Positions 25,215 to 34,617 of a stretch of DNA of 64,000 nt are shown here, in pieces; positions within the stretch are counted from its first letter, which is position 1; each line of letters starts with the position of its first letter. This DNA comes from Paranoxybacillus vitaminiphilus (lineage in GTDB: Bacteria > Bacillota > Bacilli > Bacillales > Anoxybacillaceae), in assembly GCF_003259935.1 (NCBI RefSeq), contig NZ_QLMH01000006.1, positions 1-64,000 on the forward strand, given 5' to 3'. Made by a program: the position numbers and the translations under genes. The notes under the pieces are model-generated. The model was not told where the DNA came from and searched no databases. It saw only the letters and a program-made list of their open reading frames with translations.

Positions 25215-27086
25215 ATGGACGCGAAGGATTTGTTACGTATCATAGATGATGGCGAAAACGCTGAATTGGAATGTAAAGCAGCCAAAGGCGGTCTACCGAA
25301 AGATGTTTGGGAAACGTATTCTGCTTTTGCAAATACAAATGGCGGTATTATTTTACTTGGGGTTGAGCAAAAAGGACAAGAGTTTTACCCGGCCAATGTT
25401 GATGCAAAGAAATTAATGAAAGATTTTTGGGACGGAATCAATAATCCGCAAAGAATTAGTAAGAACATCTTAATGAATCGAAATGTGAAAATTATAGAGA
25501 TTGATGGTAAAGAAGTCGTAAAAATTTATGTGCCCCGAGCTTCGCGAGAGGACAAGCCGATTTATATTGGACATAATCCTTTTACAGGTACGTATCGCCG
25601 GAATTATGAAGGGGATTATAAATGTACGAAAGAAGAAGTACAAAGAATGATCGCCGATCAATCCCCAACTCCTCAAGACAGCAAAGTTCTGCCAAACTAT
25701 GGTTTAAATGATTTGAACTTAGAGTCGGTAAAAAGTTATCGAAATCGTTTTTCTTCCTTAAAACCAGACCATCCTTGGAACGGGTTAGAAATGAGAGAAT
25801 TTTTATATAAAATTGGAGCCTTAGGAAGGCTACGCGAAACCAATGAGGAAGGACTAACCTTAGCTGGGTTGCTCATGTTTGGGGAAGAACGCAGTATTAC
25901 GGAACATTTACCGCAATATTTTTTGGAATATCGGGAAAAGCGTTCGGATGTACCGGGAGAGCGATGGACAGACCGCATTATTTCTTCCGATGGTACTTGG
26001 TCAGGGAATTTGTATGATTTTTATTTTAAAGTGATCCGCAGACTAACGGATGATTTGAATATTCCTTTTCAAATGGAAGGGTTTTTCCGTAAAGATGATA
26101 CAAGAGTACATGCAGCTCTTCGTGAAGCTTTAGTCAATACATTGGCACATGCTGATTACTACGGAAAACGCGGAATTATTATTGAAAAGGAAAAGGTATT
26201 ATTTAGGTTTTCAAATCCCGGTGTCCTTCGTATTCCATTGCAACAAGCACTAAAAGGTGGGGTAAGTGATCCGCGAAATCCGACTATTTTTAAAATGTTT
26301 ATGTTAATAGGACTTGGTGAACGGGCTGGATCTGGGATTGAGAATATTCATTTGGCATGGAAAGAGCAACATTGGACTACCCCGGAATTAATTGAAGAAT
26401 TCCAGCCGGATCGCACGATTCTTACACTGCGAACAACTTCATTATTGCCACAGGAAAGTGTTGATTTTCTAAAAGCAGTTCTTGGAAATTATTATAAATG
26501 GCTGACAAATGACGAGGTATTAATTTTAGTGACCGCACATCAAGAAAATTATGTCACTAACACGAGATTGCAAAACCTGACAGATAAAAAGAGTGATGAA
26601 ATAAGCAAATTATTATCTGGACTTGTGGAAAAAGGATATTTAGAACCTAATGGACAAGGAAGAGGTACTAAATATACGTTAACGGAAATGTTTCATCAAA
26701 AATCTGTAGGGAACTCCAGATATAATCCGATAAGCTCCGGACCTAACGTCGATAACTCCGGACCTAACGTCGATAACTCCGGACCTAACGAAAATGAACC
26801 GGCAAAAAATAGTGAACAAGTGCTATTAGATATTTCTGAAGTGGCAAGGAAGAAAAAGAGATTAAATCCTTCCGAAATGGAAGAGATCATTTTAAATCTT
26901 TGTACAATTAAGCCGTTAACGCTCAAAGAATTAAGCGAATTGCTTAATCGACAAATGGATCCTCTTCGTAAAAAGTACATTTCGCGATTACTTAAGGAAG
27001 GAAAATTAGAACTGCTATATCCGGAACAAGTGAATCATCCGAAACAAGCATATATGACAACATCTCTTTTTACAAACCAGCATTAG
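25215..27086 (+). CDS. AlbA_2/RecG-like ATP-binding regulator
   Basis: 623 aa. N-terminal AlbA_2 (Schlafen-like) DNA-binding domain (about 10-130: ENAELECKAAKG, ANTNGGIILLGV), a middle segment, and a GHKL-type ATPase domain (about 285-400: REALVNTLAHADYY, FSNPG, GLGERAGSGIENI), then winged-helix segments near 440-490 and 550-610. Between the last two lies a linker with three SGPNxxN repeats. Such proteins are annotated as putative transcriptional regulators or RecG-like; some relatives act in defence islands. It sits between ubiB and spoVR with a ParB-like gene and a decayed gene, which looks like an inserted patch. Confidence 0.8.
   Translation: MDAKDLLRIIDDGENAELECKAAKGGLPKDVWETYSAFANTNGGIILLGVEQKGQEFYPANVDAKKLMKDFWDGINNPQRISKNILMNRNVKIIEIDGKEVVKIYVPRASREDKPIYIGHNPFTGTYRRNYEGDYKCTKEEVQRMIADQSPTPQDSKVLPNYGLNDLNLESVKSYRNRFSSLKPDHPWNGLEMREFLYKIGALGRLRETNEEGLTLAGLLMFGEERSITEHLPQYFLEYREKRSDVPGERWTDRIISSDGTWSGNLYDFYFKVIRRLTDDLNIPFQMEGFFRKDDTRVHAALREALVNTLAHADYYGKRGIIIEKEKVLFRFSNPGVLRIPLQQALKGGVSDPRNPTIFKMFMLIGLGERAGSGIENIHLAWKEQHWTTPELIEEFQPDRTILTLRTTSLLPQESVDFLKAVLGNYYKWLTNDEVLILVTAHQENYVTNTRLQNLTDKKSDEISKLLSGLVEKGYLEPNGQGRGTKYTLTEMFHQKSVGNSRYNPISSGPNVDNSGPNVDNSGPNENEPAKNSEQVLLDISEVARKKKRLNPSEMEEIILNLCTIKPLTLKELSELLNRQMDPLRKKYISRLLKEGKLELLYPEQVNHPKQAYMTTSLFTNQH
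26735..26790 (+). repeat. 21-bp in-frame tandem repeat
   Basis: Two exact copies of a 21-bp unit beginning CTCCGGACCTAACG and a partial third copy (14 bp) encode SGPNVDN-SGPNVDN-SGPN. Identity at every third position implies recent slippage expansion. Confidence 0.85.
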
Positions 27087-27114
27087 GACACTGAGTTCCT
27101 AATGCTGATTTATT
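27078..27114 (+). terminator. Terminator after AlbA_2 gene
   Basis: CAGCATTAGGA and TCCTAATGCTG pair exactly, followed by ATTTATTGTTATT. The left arm overlaps the last codons. Confidence 0.7.
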
Positions 27115-27174
27115 GTTATTAGACAAATTTCCCTTCTCATATAGTTTTATAAATATTATGGGGGAGGGGTACGA

Positions 27175-28014
27175 ATGAAGCTTGATGGGATTTGGATGGA
27201 ATCCATTGAATTAGATAAAATTGTCCCCATATACGTTGAAGATGTTTCAAAAAGAGCAGTGGAGAAAATGGTAAAAATATTAGAGAGAGGATACCAGTTA
27301 AGCAGCCATGTTATTGTTGAAAAGGATAAAACGGAGGATAAATATTGGTTAGTCGCGGGGTTCCCAGAATACTTAGCATATAAAAAAATCAATGAAAAGC
27401 ACAAAAGATGCCCAAGAATATTTTGCGTTATTCAGCGATACTCGAATGAGACGGAACAACGAATTAAGTTGTTAAGGAGGATGTTTTATCATCAAACAAC
27501 AAATTGGTTAGACAAACATATGCTGATTGATCAAATGGTTAATGATGGAGTACAGGTTGCTACGATAGCTCGAAAGCTGGGAGTTACTCAAGCTGATATT
27601 GAAAATTATTTTGTCCATCCTAATATTCCTTTTGACATAATCAAACAAGCCCGTGAAAATGAAGGAAGTTTGCTAAACATAGAAAAAATTCGTAAATTGC
27701 CAATTACTTCAATGCTTAAACACAAGTTATATCAACGGGCAGTATTACCAAAAAGGCATCCTGCTCGATTAACAACAGATAAGTTACAAAAAATAAGTTA
27801 CTAAAAAGGGATTATTTTAACGATTTAGGAAGAGAAGATCAATGGGAGATGTTGCAACAAGCCCTAGATTATAAGGGAACATTAGAGAATATATGGGATT
27901 TAGATATTGAAAAAAGATTGAAAAGAGTGGCTCAGGGGAAGTTAATATTAAAATTTACGTTCAATCCGGACTCCTATAACAATGACCTAAATTCTAAAGA
28001 TCTTATGCATTAAA
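27175..28014 (+). pseudogene. ParB-like protein, frameshifted near the C-terminus
   Basis: The first frame (27175-27804, 209 aa) has a ParB/Srx-like N-terminal domain (IVPIYVEDVSKRAVEKMVKI; VIVEKDKTEDKYWLVAGFPEYLAYK) and a KorB-like HTH (VATIARKLGVTQADIENYF). It stops at 27802, but the adjacent frame stays open to 28012 with LKRDYFNDLGREDQWEMLQQ and a 70-residue tail. One extra A in the A6 run at about 27788-27793 would join them as QKNKLLKRDYF. It may be a real mutation, a phase-variable run or a sequencing error. Likely function: DNA-binding partner of the AlbA_2 protein; not proven. Confidence 0.65.
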
Positions 28015-28031
28015 TAGAATTTTAATAAAAA

Positions 28032-28058
28032 TGCTTGGCGCTTAAAGTCAAGCATTTT
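28032..28058 (+). terminator. Terminator after ParB-like gene
   Basis: TGCTTG and CAAGCA stem followed by TTTT. Confidence 0.65.
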
Positions 28059-28069
28059 CAACACTTTGA

Positions 28070-28100
28070 AGTGAGGATCAGTAATGTATCCTCACTTTTT
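28070..28100 (+). terminator. Second terminator before spoVR
   Basis: AGTGAGGAT and ATCCTCACT stem followed by TTTTTATAC. Confidence 0.75.
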
Positions 28101-28269
28101 ATACTTTATCGATGGACATTGCGATTGTGTTAACATTAATTAAACATGAACAGACATCAGTTACGATGTTGCTGTAATAGTTCGTTTTTAAACAACCGAT
28201 CTATGAATGTTTCATCATTTCCCTGTCTTTTTCATACATTGTGATAAGAGGAAAAGGGGGGAGATGTGG

Positions 28270-29688
28270 ATGAGACCAGAGGATCAAAAGGCACTTGAAT
28301 ATGCGATTGCCGAGATTACGGAAATCGCGGAAGGCTTCGGATTAGATTTTTATCCGATGCGTTATGAAATTTGTCCTGCTGATATCATTTATACATTTGG
28401 AGCATACGGCATGCCAACGCGGTTTTCCCATTGGAGCTTTGGAAAGCAGTTTTTCAAAATGAAGCTTCATTATGATTTAGGATTAAGCAAAATTTATGAG
28501 CTGGTGATTAATTCGGATCCTTGTTATGCGTTTTTGCTTGATACGAATACCCTCATTCAAAACAAATTGATTGTTGCCCACGTGTTGGCGCACAGCGACT
28601 TTTTCAAAAACAATGTCCGCTTCAGCAACACGAAGCGCGATATGGTTGAAAGCATGGCAGCAACAGCTGAACGAATTAAGCATTACGAGCATCAATACGG
28701 CAAACAGGAAGTGGAAAAGTTTTTAGATGCGGTGTTAGCGATTCAAGAACATATCGACCCTTCGCTTCTTCGTCCAAAGCTTGCTTGGACGCTGGAAGAT
28801 ACGGAAGTATATGAAGAGGAAGAGACACCAAAACCGACCCCATATGATGATTTATGGTCACTTGAGGAGAAAAAGAAACCTTCTCCGCCACAAAGGAAAA
28901 AGAAAAGGAAATTCCCGCCGCAGCCGGAAAAAGACGTACTTCTCTTTATTGAAGAATACAGCCGCGAGCTAGAAGACTGGCAGCGCGATATTCTCACGAT
29001 GATGCGCGAGGAAATGCTTTATTTCTGGCCGCAGCTCGAGACGAAAATCATGAACGAAGGCTGGGCATCCTATTGGCATCAACGCATCTTGCGAGAGATG
29101 GATTTGACGACCGATGAAGCCATTGAATTTGCCAAGTTAAACGCCGGAGTCATCCAGCCGTCACGTACAAGCATAAATCCATATTATTTAGGACTAAAAA
29201 TCTTTGAAGATATCGAAGAACGCTGGAACAATCCAACCGAGGAAATGAAAAAACTCGGTGTGAAACCAGGTTCAGGGCGCGAGAAAATGTTTGAAGTGCG
29301 TGAACTGGAATCCGATATTTCCTTCTTGCGCAATTATTTAACGAAAGACCTTGTGATGCGTGAAGATATGTATTTATTCCAAAAGCAAGGAAAGGATTAC
29401 AAAATTGTCGACAAGACCTGGGAAAATATCCGCGACCAATTAGTGAATATGCGCGTCAATGGCGGTTTTCCGTACATTACAGTTAACGACGGCGATTACT
29501 TGAGAAATGGAGAACTGTATTTAAAGCATTGGTACGAGGGAATTGAGTTGGACATTAAATATTTAGAGAAAGTGCTTCCGTATTTTCATCAGCTATGGGG
29601 CAGAGCGGTGCATATGGAAACAGTGGTAGAGAACAGACCAGTAGTGTTCACATATGACGGAAAAATCGTGCATCGGAAGTTTATATAA
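28270..29688 (+). CDS. spoVR: Stage V sporulation protein SpoVR
   Basis: 472 aa from ATG 28270; the preceding ATG (28264) is too close to the AAAAGGGGGG site. The conserved block [20 protein letters not shown], then [20 protein letters not shown] and [14 protein letters not shown] identifies SpoVR; the C-terminal half has [17 protein letters not shown] and the [15 protein letters not shown] segment. It is needed for normal spore cortex formation in B. subtilis. A Pro/Lys-rich linker (about residues 180-220) is longer than I expect. Three decayed partial copies follow within 6.5 kb. Confidence 0.93.
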   Translation: MRPEDQKALEYAIAEITEIAEGFGLDFYPMRYEICPADIIYTFGAYGMPTRFSHWSFGKQFFKMKLHYDLGLSKIYELVINSDPCYAFLLDTNTLIQNKLIVAHVLAHSDFFKNNVRFSNTKRDMVESMAATAERIKHYEHQYGKQEVEKFLDAVLAIQEHIDPSLLRPKLAWTLEDTEVYEEEETPKPTPYDDLWSLEEKKKPSPPQRKKKRKFPPQPEKDVLLFIEEYSRELEDWQRDILTMMREEMLYFWPQLETKIMNEGWASYWHQRILREMDLTTDEAIEFAKLNAGVIQPSRTSINPYYLGLKIFEDIEERWNNPTEEMKKLGVKPGSGREKMFEVRELESDISFLRNYLTKDLVMREDMYLFQKQGKDYKIVDKTWENIRDQLVNMRVNGGFPYITVNDGDYLRNGELYLKHWYEGIELDIKYLEKVLPYFHQLWGRAVHMETVVENRPVVFTYDGKIVHRKFI

Positions 29689-29697
29689 TTGGGGAGA

Positions 29698-29731
29698 GCT
29701 GCTGAAGGAGAATTCAGCAGCTTTTATTTTA
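29698..29731 (+). terminator. Terminator after spoVR
   Basis: AGCTGCTGAA and TTCAGCAGCT stem followed by TTTATTTT. Near-identical hairpins are found at 31364 and 35947 beside the spoVR remnants. Confidence 0.88.
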
Positions 29732-29833
29732 ACTTGTTCATACGAATGGATAGTGGAAAGCAACAAGATATGTAAGAGGGATTTTGTTACAAAGAGAGAA
29801 TATTTTCTTAATAACACTTATTGGGGGGAAATT

Positions 29834-30382
29834 ATGTCTTTTCCAATCCTTGAAACCGAACGCCTTCATCTAATAGAAATTAATGAACAATATAGTCAAC
29901 AATATTATGAGATTATGTCATTAGATGAAGTAACTAGATACTATGGCATGGAAAGTCTTAAGAGTGTAGAAGAAGCAGTGAAAATGATTGATTCTTTTAA
30001 AAATAACTTCTTAAGCAACCGCGGCATTCGATGGGGAATCATTCTAAAAGAAAATGAAGAATTTATTGGAACAGTAGGGTTGAATAATTTGAACCTTCCT
30101 AATAAACGAGCGGAAATTGGCTATGAAATACATCCTGATTACTGGAGAAAAGGTTTTACGTCTGAAGCTGTGAAAGAAGTGTTGCGTTATTCTTTTGAAG
30201 AGTTAGGTTTGTATCGAATCGGAGCTGTAACATATCCGGAAAACATTGCTTCATCTTCTTTATTAAAGAAATTAGGTTTTAAAGAAGAAGGGCTGTTACG
30301 TGGTTATATTTATCAAAAAAATCGCTCCAATGATACTTTCATTTTTTCTTTGTTAAGAACGGAATGGAAAGGAAAAAGCTGA
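29834..30382 (+). CDS. GNAT acetyltransferase, RimJ/RimL type
   Basis: 182 aa. LETERLHLIEINEQYSQQYY is the family start; GTVGLNNLNLPNKRAEIGYE and HPDYWRKGFTSEAVKEVL hold the acetyl-CoA binding motif; FEELGLYRIGAVTYPENIAS followed by SLLKKLGFKEEGLLRGYIY closes the fold. Start 29834 follows TTGGGGGGAAA. These enzymes acetylate protein N-termini or small amines; substrate unknown. A short terminator follows. Confidence 0.87.
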   Translation: MSFPILETERLHLIEINEQYSQQYYEIMSLDEVTRYYGMESLKSVEEAVKMIDSFKNNFLSNRGIRWGIILKENEEFIGTVGLNNLNLPNKRAEIGYEIHPDYWRKGFTSEAVKEVLRYSFEELGLYRIGAVTYPENIASSSLLKKLGFKEEGLLRGYIYQKNRSNDTFIFSLLRTEWKGKS

Positions 30383-30450
30383 GCAACAAATATAAATCAT
30401 GATAACAATGGGACGAATAGTGTTCTATGTTCTAAATATGATGTTTATAG

Positions 30451-30488
30451 GGGCTGACTCTTTGCTTAGGGTCAGCCTCGCTTTTTTG
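30451..30488 (+). terminator. Terminator after GNAT gene
   Basis: GGGCTGAC and GTCAGCCTC stem, then GCTTTTTTG. The stem is like the outer arm of the long-hairpin family without the middle. Confidence 0.8.
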
Positions 30489-30566
30489 TTCGATTAACAG
30501 GATAATTAAATAGCTAAAATTTGGAAATATTATGCGAGTAGGCATATCGAAAAGGGGAAGTATTTC

Positions 30567-30724
30567 ATGATACAAGGATTAAAAGCAGGGCAAATCATTG
30601 AAATAACAGCGGCTATTCTTAGTGTTATTGGAAGCGCTTTTATATTAAGACACAATTTCATTTCATTGTGATTATTACCATATTTTTAGCAGGGGTTTAC
30701 GCAGGTTGGAAAATAAAAGGCTAA
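30567..30724 (+). pseudogene. Small membrane protein gene, probably frameshifted
   Basis: ATG 30567 follows AAAAGGGGAAG. The first frame gives 34 aa (MIQGLKAGQIIEITAAILSV start) and stops at 30669; the next frame continues with IVIITIFLAGVYAGWKIKG to 30724. Together they would make a two-helix protein of about 52 aa. It may be a genuine 34-aa peptide instead. Low certainty. Confidence 0.35.
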
Positions 30725-30853
30725 AAAATTTCTTGTTGAATGAAGATATGCGATACTTTCAAACGGTCTCGCTTTTCTTTTTTATTCAATACGAAGCTCG
30801 TTGGAAAATATGTTATAGTCAAATAAAGTTACTTTGGTGTTTTGGGGTGTGTT

Positions 30854-31300
30854 ATGTTTGCTAAAAGAATAGCTGCTGCGATCTTATCTTCTGTTGTTTT
30901 GTCAGGAGTGTTCGGTTTAATCGAATATGTTCCTGAATCAGAAAGAGATCCGAACGTGTTATACTTTTCATTTTTGGGTACATTTGTGGTTACGTTTATT
31001 TATTCTTTGCCTGTCTTTTTCATCGTCGGTATTCCAACTTCTATGCTGATTGATTGGATAATGAGAAAATCGCGCTTTCATAAGGCGAAGTACCTTTTGG
31101 AGCTTTTACTATATACATTGCTTGGAGCGTTTTTTGGTATTTTAGTTTTGGCCGTTTTCATTGAATGGAGCATGGAGGCTCTTAATGGTGCACTATTGGG
31201 CTCAATAGGTTCGATTCTGTATTTTTATGTCCTGTTATTATTACAAAAGTTTAACATTCGAAAAAATATAGGACAGAGCGGTGCAGGCGGTCGAAAATAA
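30854..31300 (+). CDS. Uncharacterised membrane protein
   Basis: 148 aa with about four hydrophobic helices (roughly residues 5-25, 40-65, 85-110, 115-135) and a basic C-terminal tail ending SGAGGRK. I do not recognise the family. Start 30854 (GGGGTGTG upstream) is chosen over an in-frame TTG at 30842 that lacks spacing. It stands alone between the GNAT gene and hflK; a spoVR 3'-end remnant lies directly downstream. Confidence 0.6.
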   Translation: MFAKRIAAAILSSVVLSGVFGLIEYVPESERDPNVLYFSFLGTFVVTFIYSLPVFFIVGIPTSMLIDWIMRKSRFHKAKYLLELLLYTLLGAFFGILVLAVFIEWSMEALNGALLGSIGSILYFYVLLLLQKFNIRKNIGQSGAGGRK

Positions 31301-31309
31301 ATCGGTGTT

Positions 31310-31402
31310 GTTCATTTGCAAAAATCGGACAGTGCAGAGGAAGCGTTTGTAGGAGATGGGGAAAAGCTGCTGAAAATGACATTCAGCAGCTTATTTTATT
31401 TT
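31310..31402 (+). pseudogene. spoVR 3'-end remnant 1
   Basis: GTTCATTTG, AAAAATCG, TGCA, GGAAG and GGGGAAAAGCTGCTGAA line up in order with the last 60 nt of spoVR and its terminator (29648-29731). The hairpin AGCTGCTGAA...TTCAGCAGCT plus TTATTTTATTTT at 31364-31402 can still terminate transcription. Confidence 0.6.
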
Positions 31403-31551
31403 GCTAGTAATAAATGAAAGCATACGGAGATTGAACTAGCAAGTCAATGATATTTATTTGAAAATTTTGAAACAGATTTCGTTTTTCAACGTATATAAGA
31501 TTAAAGAGTAGATCAAGTCTATATAAAATCGAAGGAGTGAAAAACAGTTTA

Positions 31552-32511
31552 ATGTTTAACAATATTCGTAACATCTACATGTTAATCGCAGGCGGGTTTG
31601 TCGGGATCATTGTCTTAATTGCCGGGTTTACAACATGGTATACCGTTGATGAATCAGAACAAGCCGTCATTTTAACATTCGGAAAGATCGATGAAGAAGT
31701 AAGTACGCCTGGACTGCATTTCAAGCTGCCGTGGCCAATACAATCCGTCAATAAATTGTCAAAAGAAACCTTTAGTTTGCAGTTTGGATATAAAGAAGAA
31801 GGCGGGAAAGTTGTAGAAGAATATCAAAAAGATACAAAGATGATTACGGGGGATGAAAATATCGTTCTTGCGGACATGGTTGTGCAATGGAAAATTACAG
31901 AACCAGCGAAATTTTTATACCGTTCCTATGAACCAGAAAAAATCTTGTATAACGCTACATCGGCTTCGTTAAGAAGTGTAATTGGCAGTTCGAAAATTGA
32001 TGACGCATTGACATCCGGAAAAGCGCAAATTGAAGCAGAAGTAAGAGAACTGTTAACGGCTTTAATTAAGAAATACGATATTGGTATTTCTGTACTGGCT
32101 GTCAAATTGCAAGATGTGGATTTACCAAATGATGAAGTACGAAAAGCATTTACGAATGTGACCGATGCAAGGGAAACAATGAACACAAAAATTAACGAAG
32201 CAAACAAGTATCGAAATAAACGTACAAAAGAAGCAGAAGGAGAAAAAGACGCGATTATTTCTCAAGCAGAGGGAGATAAAGTCGCGCGCATTGAGAAAGC
32301 TCATGGAGATGTCGCGAAGTTCAATGCATTATATGCGGAGTATAAAAACTCTAAAGAGATTACGAAACACCGTTTAATGATGGAAACATTAGAACAAGTA
32401 TTACCATATACGCAAATTTATATTATGAATGATGATGGAAGTACATTGAAATATTTACCGATCCATCCTGTACCGAAAACTTCTTCGGTGAAAGGAAGTG
32501 GAGAACAGTGA
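31552..32511 (+). CDS. hflK: HflK, FtsH protease modulator
   Basis: 319 aa SPFH/band-7 protein. One N-terminal membrane helix (about 14-35), the band-7 domain (VDESEQAVILTFGKIDEEVS start), then a helical region rich in Glu/Lys/Arg. ATG 31552 is favoured, since GAAGGAG abuts a possible GTG at 31537. hflC begins inside its stop codon (overlap of 4 nt), so the pair is translationally coupled. With HflC it forms a membrane ring that restrains FtsH. Not universal in bacilli, so acquisition is possible. Confidence 0.85.
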   Translation: MFNNIRNIYMLIAGGFVGIIVLIAGFTTWYTVDESEQAVILTFGKIDEEVSTPGLHFKLPWPIQSVNKLSKETFSLQFGYKEEGGKVVEEYQKDTKMITGDENIVLADMVVQWKITEPAKFLYRSYEPEKILYNATSASLRSVIGSSKIDDALTSGKAQIEAEVRELLTALIKKYDIGISVLAVKLQDVDLPNDEVRKAFTNVTDARETMNTKINEANKYRNKRTKEAEGEKDAIISQAEGDKVARIEKAHGDVAKFNALYAEYKNSKEITKHRLMMETLEQVLPYTQIYIMNDDGSTLKYLPIHPVPKTSSVKGSGEQ

Positions 32512-33437
32512 CCGACGCAACGAATGTAGTATCATTTGACGGCAACAAACCGAAACGGCCAAAACTATTTCGCTTTATCATTATGTTAGGCCTCGGGATT
32601 ATTATCTTAGTGTTGATTTTAAGTAATGTCTATATCGTAAAAGAACATGAATACAAAGTTGTTCGTCAGTTTGGAGAAATTGTTCGAATTGATCAAGAGC
32701 CAGGATTGTACTTTAAAACTCCGTTTATCCAATCGGTTACAACATTGCCAAAAGCGCAAATGTTTTACGATGTAGCCGAAGCGGAAATTAATACGAAAGA
32801 TAAAAAACGAATACTTTTAAACCACTATGCGGTATGGGAAATAAAAAATCCGAAAGAAATGATTCAAAACGCTCGTACATTAGAAAATGCTGAGTCAAAG
32901 ATGGATGAGTTTATTTTCTCCATTGTTCGTGCCGAGCTTGGAAGATTGAACTATGACGAAATTATTAACGACGAAAAATCATCAAGAGGCAGCTTAAACG
33001 ATCAAATCACAGAAAAAGTGAACGAACTTTTAGAACAAGATCGCTATGGCATTAACGTCGTCGATGTTCGAATTAAACGAATCGATCTTCCAACTGAAAA
33101 TGAGCAGTCCGTATATAAGCGCATGATTTCGGAACGCGAATCAAAAGCGCAAGAATATTTATCGATGGGGGATGCGCAAAAGCAGCGAATTATCGCTCAA
33201 ACCGATCGAGAAGTAAAAGAGATGCTAGCGAGAGCACAAGCGGATGCCGAACGAATTCGCGCATCAGGAGAACAGGAAGCGGCCCGCATCTACAACGAGA
33301 CCTTTTCAAAGGACCCTGAGTTTTATGATTTTTATCGCACATTAGAATCATACAAAAAGGTCATTGGTGAAGATACGGTTGTTATTCTTCCTGCAGATTC
33401 TCCGTATGCGAAATGGCTTATCGGAGATACAGAGTAA
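32508..33437 (+). CDS. hflC: HflC, FtsH protease modulator
   Basis: 309 aa SPFH protein, paralogue and partner of HflK. Membrane helix at about 22-45 (LFRFIIMLGLGIIILVLIL), band-7 domain starting IVKEHEYKVVRQFGEIVRID, and the typical HflC helix with AQKQRIIAQTDREVKEMLAR and AQADAERIRASGEQEAARIY. GTG start in a GTGA overlap with the hflK stop. A terminator follows. Confidence 0.87.
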   Translation: MTDATNVVSFDGNKPKRPKLFRFIIMLGLGIIILVLILSNVYIVKEHEYKVVRQFGEIVRIDQEPGLYFKTPFIQSVTTLPKAQMFYDVAEAEINTKDKKRILLNHYAVWEIKNPKEMIQNARTLENAESKMDEFIFSIVRAELGRLNYDEIINDEKSSRGSLNDQITEKVNELLEQDRYGINVVDVRIKRIDLPTENEQSVYKRMISERESKAQEYLSMGDAQKQRIIAQTDREVKEMLARAQADAERIRASGEQEAARIYNETFSKDPEFYDFYRTLESYKKVIGEDTVVILPADSPYAKWLIGDTE

Positions 33438-33468
33438 GAGGCTGACATATTCGTCAGTCTCCTTTTAT
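33438..33468 (+). terminator. Terminator after hflC
   Basis: GAGGCTGAC and GTCAGTCTC stem with a short loop, followed by CTTTTATT. Confidence 0.82.
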
Positions 33469-33471
33469 TGT

Positions 33472-33545
33472 TGGGCATTATGCTGGCACTAACGCATCTT
33501 GTGCGAGATGGGCTGAATGAGCAATGAAACGATTGAATTTGAATG
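33472..33545 (+). pseudogene. spoVR internal remnant 2
   Basis: Read in frame: W-A-L-C-W-H-stop-R-I-L-C-E-M-G-stop, then NETIEFE, against Spo[17 protein letters not shown] and DEAIEFA (genomic 29064-29135). Two codons have become stops. The nucleotide match includes AACGCATCTTG and ATTGAATTTG. Confidence 0.65.
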
Positions 33546-33680
33546 TGATAGGATAAAAGATGAAAGTTCATCTTTAACTAGCGGAAGCATTACTTCAATA
33601 AGCAGGAGTAATGCTATTTTTGTTGAAGTAAGGGAAGTAATTTTCGGTGAATTTGTTTAGGAAAGGGGAAATTTTTTACC

Positions 33681-34007
33681 ATGAGCAACATTTCAAAAAC
33701 ACCTAACCCGCCATATTATGCCGTTATTTTTACTTCGGAAAGAACAGAAGGAGACAATGGTTATCGTGAAATGGCGGAAGAAATGGCTCAATTAGCTTCT
33801 CAACAACCCGGATTTTTAGGGGTAGAAAGCGTTAGAGGTCAAGATGGGTTCGGAATAACGGTTTCTTATTGGGAATCGCTTGAGGCGATAAAGAATTGGA
33901 AAGAAAACTTGCGACATAAAGTCGCACAGGATAGAGGGAAAAGAGAATGGTACAAAAGGTTTGCGACAAGAATTTGCAAAGTGATAGTGAAAGTTAAGAA
34001 CCGTTAA
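33681..34007 (+). CDS. Antibiotic biosynthesis monooxygenase-like protein (YqjZ-like)
   Basis: 108 aa ABM-fold protein, PPYYAVIFTSERTEGDNGY start, QPGFLGVESVRGQDGFGITV middle and SYWESLEAIKNWKENLRHK. Resembles B. subtilis YqjZ. Members of this fold include heme- and quinone-processing monooxygenases, but many have no known role. GAAAGGGG upstream. No operon partner visible. Confidence 0.82.
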   Translation: MSNISKTPNPPYYAVIFTSERTEGDNGYREMAEEMAQLASQQPGFLGVESVRGQDGFGITVSYWESLEAIKNWKENLRHKVAQDRGKREWYKRFATRICKVIVKVKNR

Positions 34008-34179
34008 TATTTATAAGGCAGTTGAAAACGATACTTCAAAAATGTATAAGAATTAGTTTAAATATCGTGCTAAAAATAAATTGAGTGTAAGATAGTTCAA
34101 CAATGCCGTCATTTTATCAACTAAATAATGGGATCATCATGCTACAATGAGTATAAAAGCTTTTGGGAGGGATGGGGGA

Positions 34180-34542
34180 ATGGAAAACTCTTCATTGAAA
34201 GAACATCTTTATTCACTGGAAGAACGGTTACTGCAACCTGATGTTCGTAAATCTGTAGAGGAACTTGAGATTCTACTTGCCGATGATTTTATAGAATTCG
34301 GAAGCTCTGGTCGTGTTTTCAATAAACAGCAAGTTATCGAGAGACTTCCAAATGAATCTACCATTCAAATGACGTTAATGGATTTTGAAGTGAAATTATT
34401 AGCACCAGATGTGGCGTTGACGACTTACCGTGTACTCAAACACAAAGATATGAAATATTCATTGCGCAGTTCGATTTGGAAGCTAAAAGAAGGAAAGTGG
34501 CAAATGGTCTTTCATCAAGGAACACCAACTGTTGCGCCTTAA
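34180..34542 (+). CDS. NTF2-like protein (DUF4440)
   Basis: 120 aa. LYSLEERLLQPDVRKSVEEL, then LLADDFIEFGSSGRVFNKQQ and a C-terminal SSIWKLKEGKWQMVFHQGTP are characteristic of the SnoaL/DUF4440 cone fold. The start at 34180 is preferred because GGGAGGGATGGGGG precedes it. Function unknown; single gene. Confidence 0.8.
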   Translation: MENSSLKEHLYSLEERLLQPDVRKSVEELEILLADDFIEFGSSGRVFNKQQVIERLPNESTIQMTLMDFEVKLLAPDVALTTYRVLKHKDMKYSLRSSIWKLKEGKWQMVFHQGTPTVAP

Positions 34543-34617
34543 TAGTGCTGCCGCCTAGTTGGATAAAACAGATGACAACAGTGGACAATTACTGCATAAA
34601 AGGTGTAGGTGCATCGT

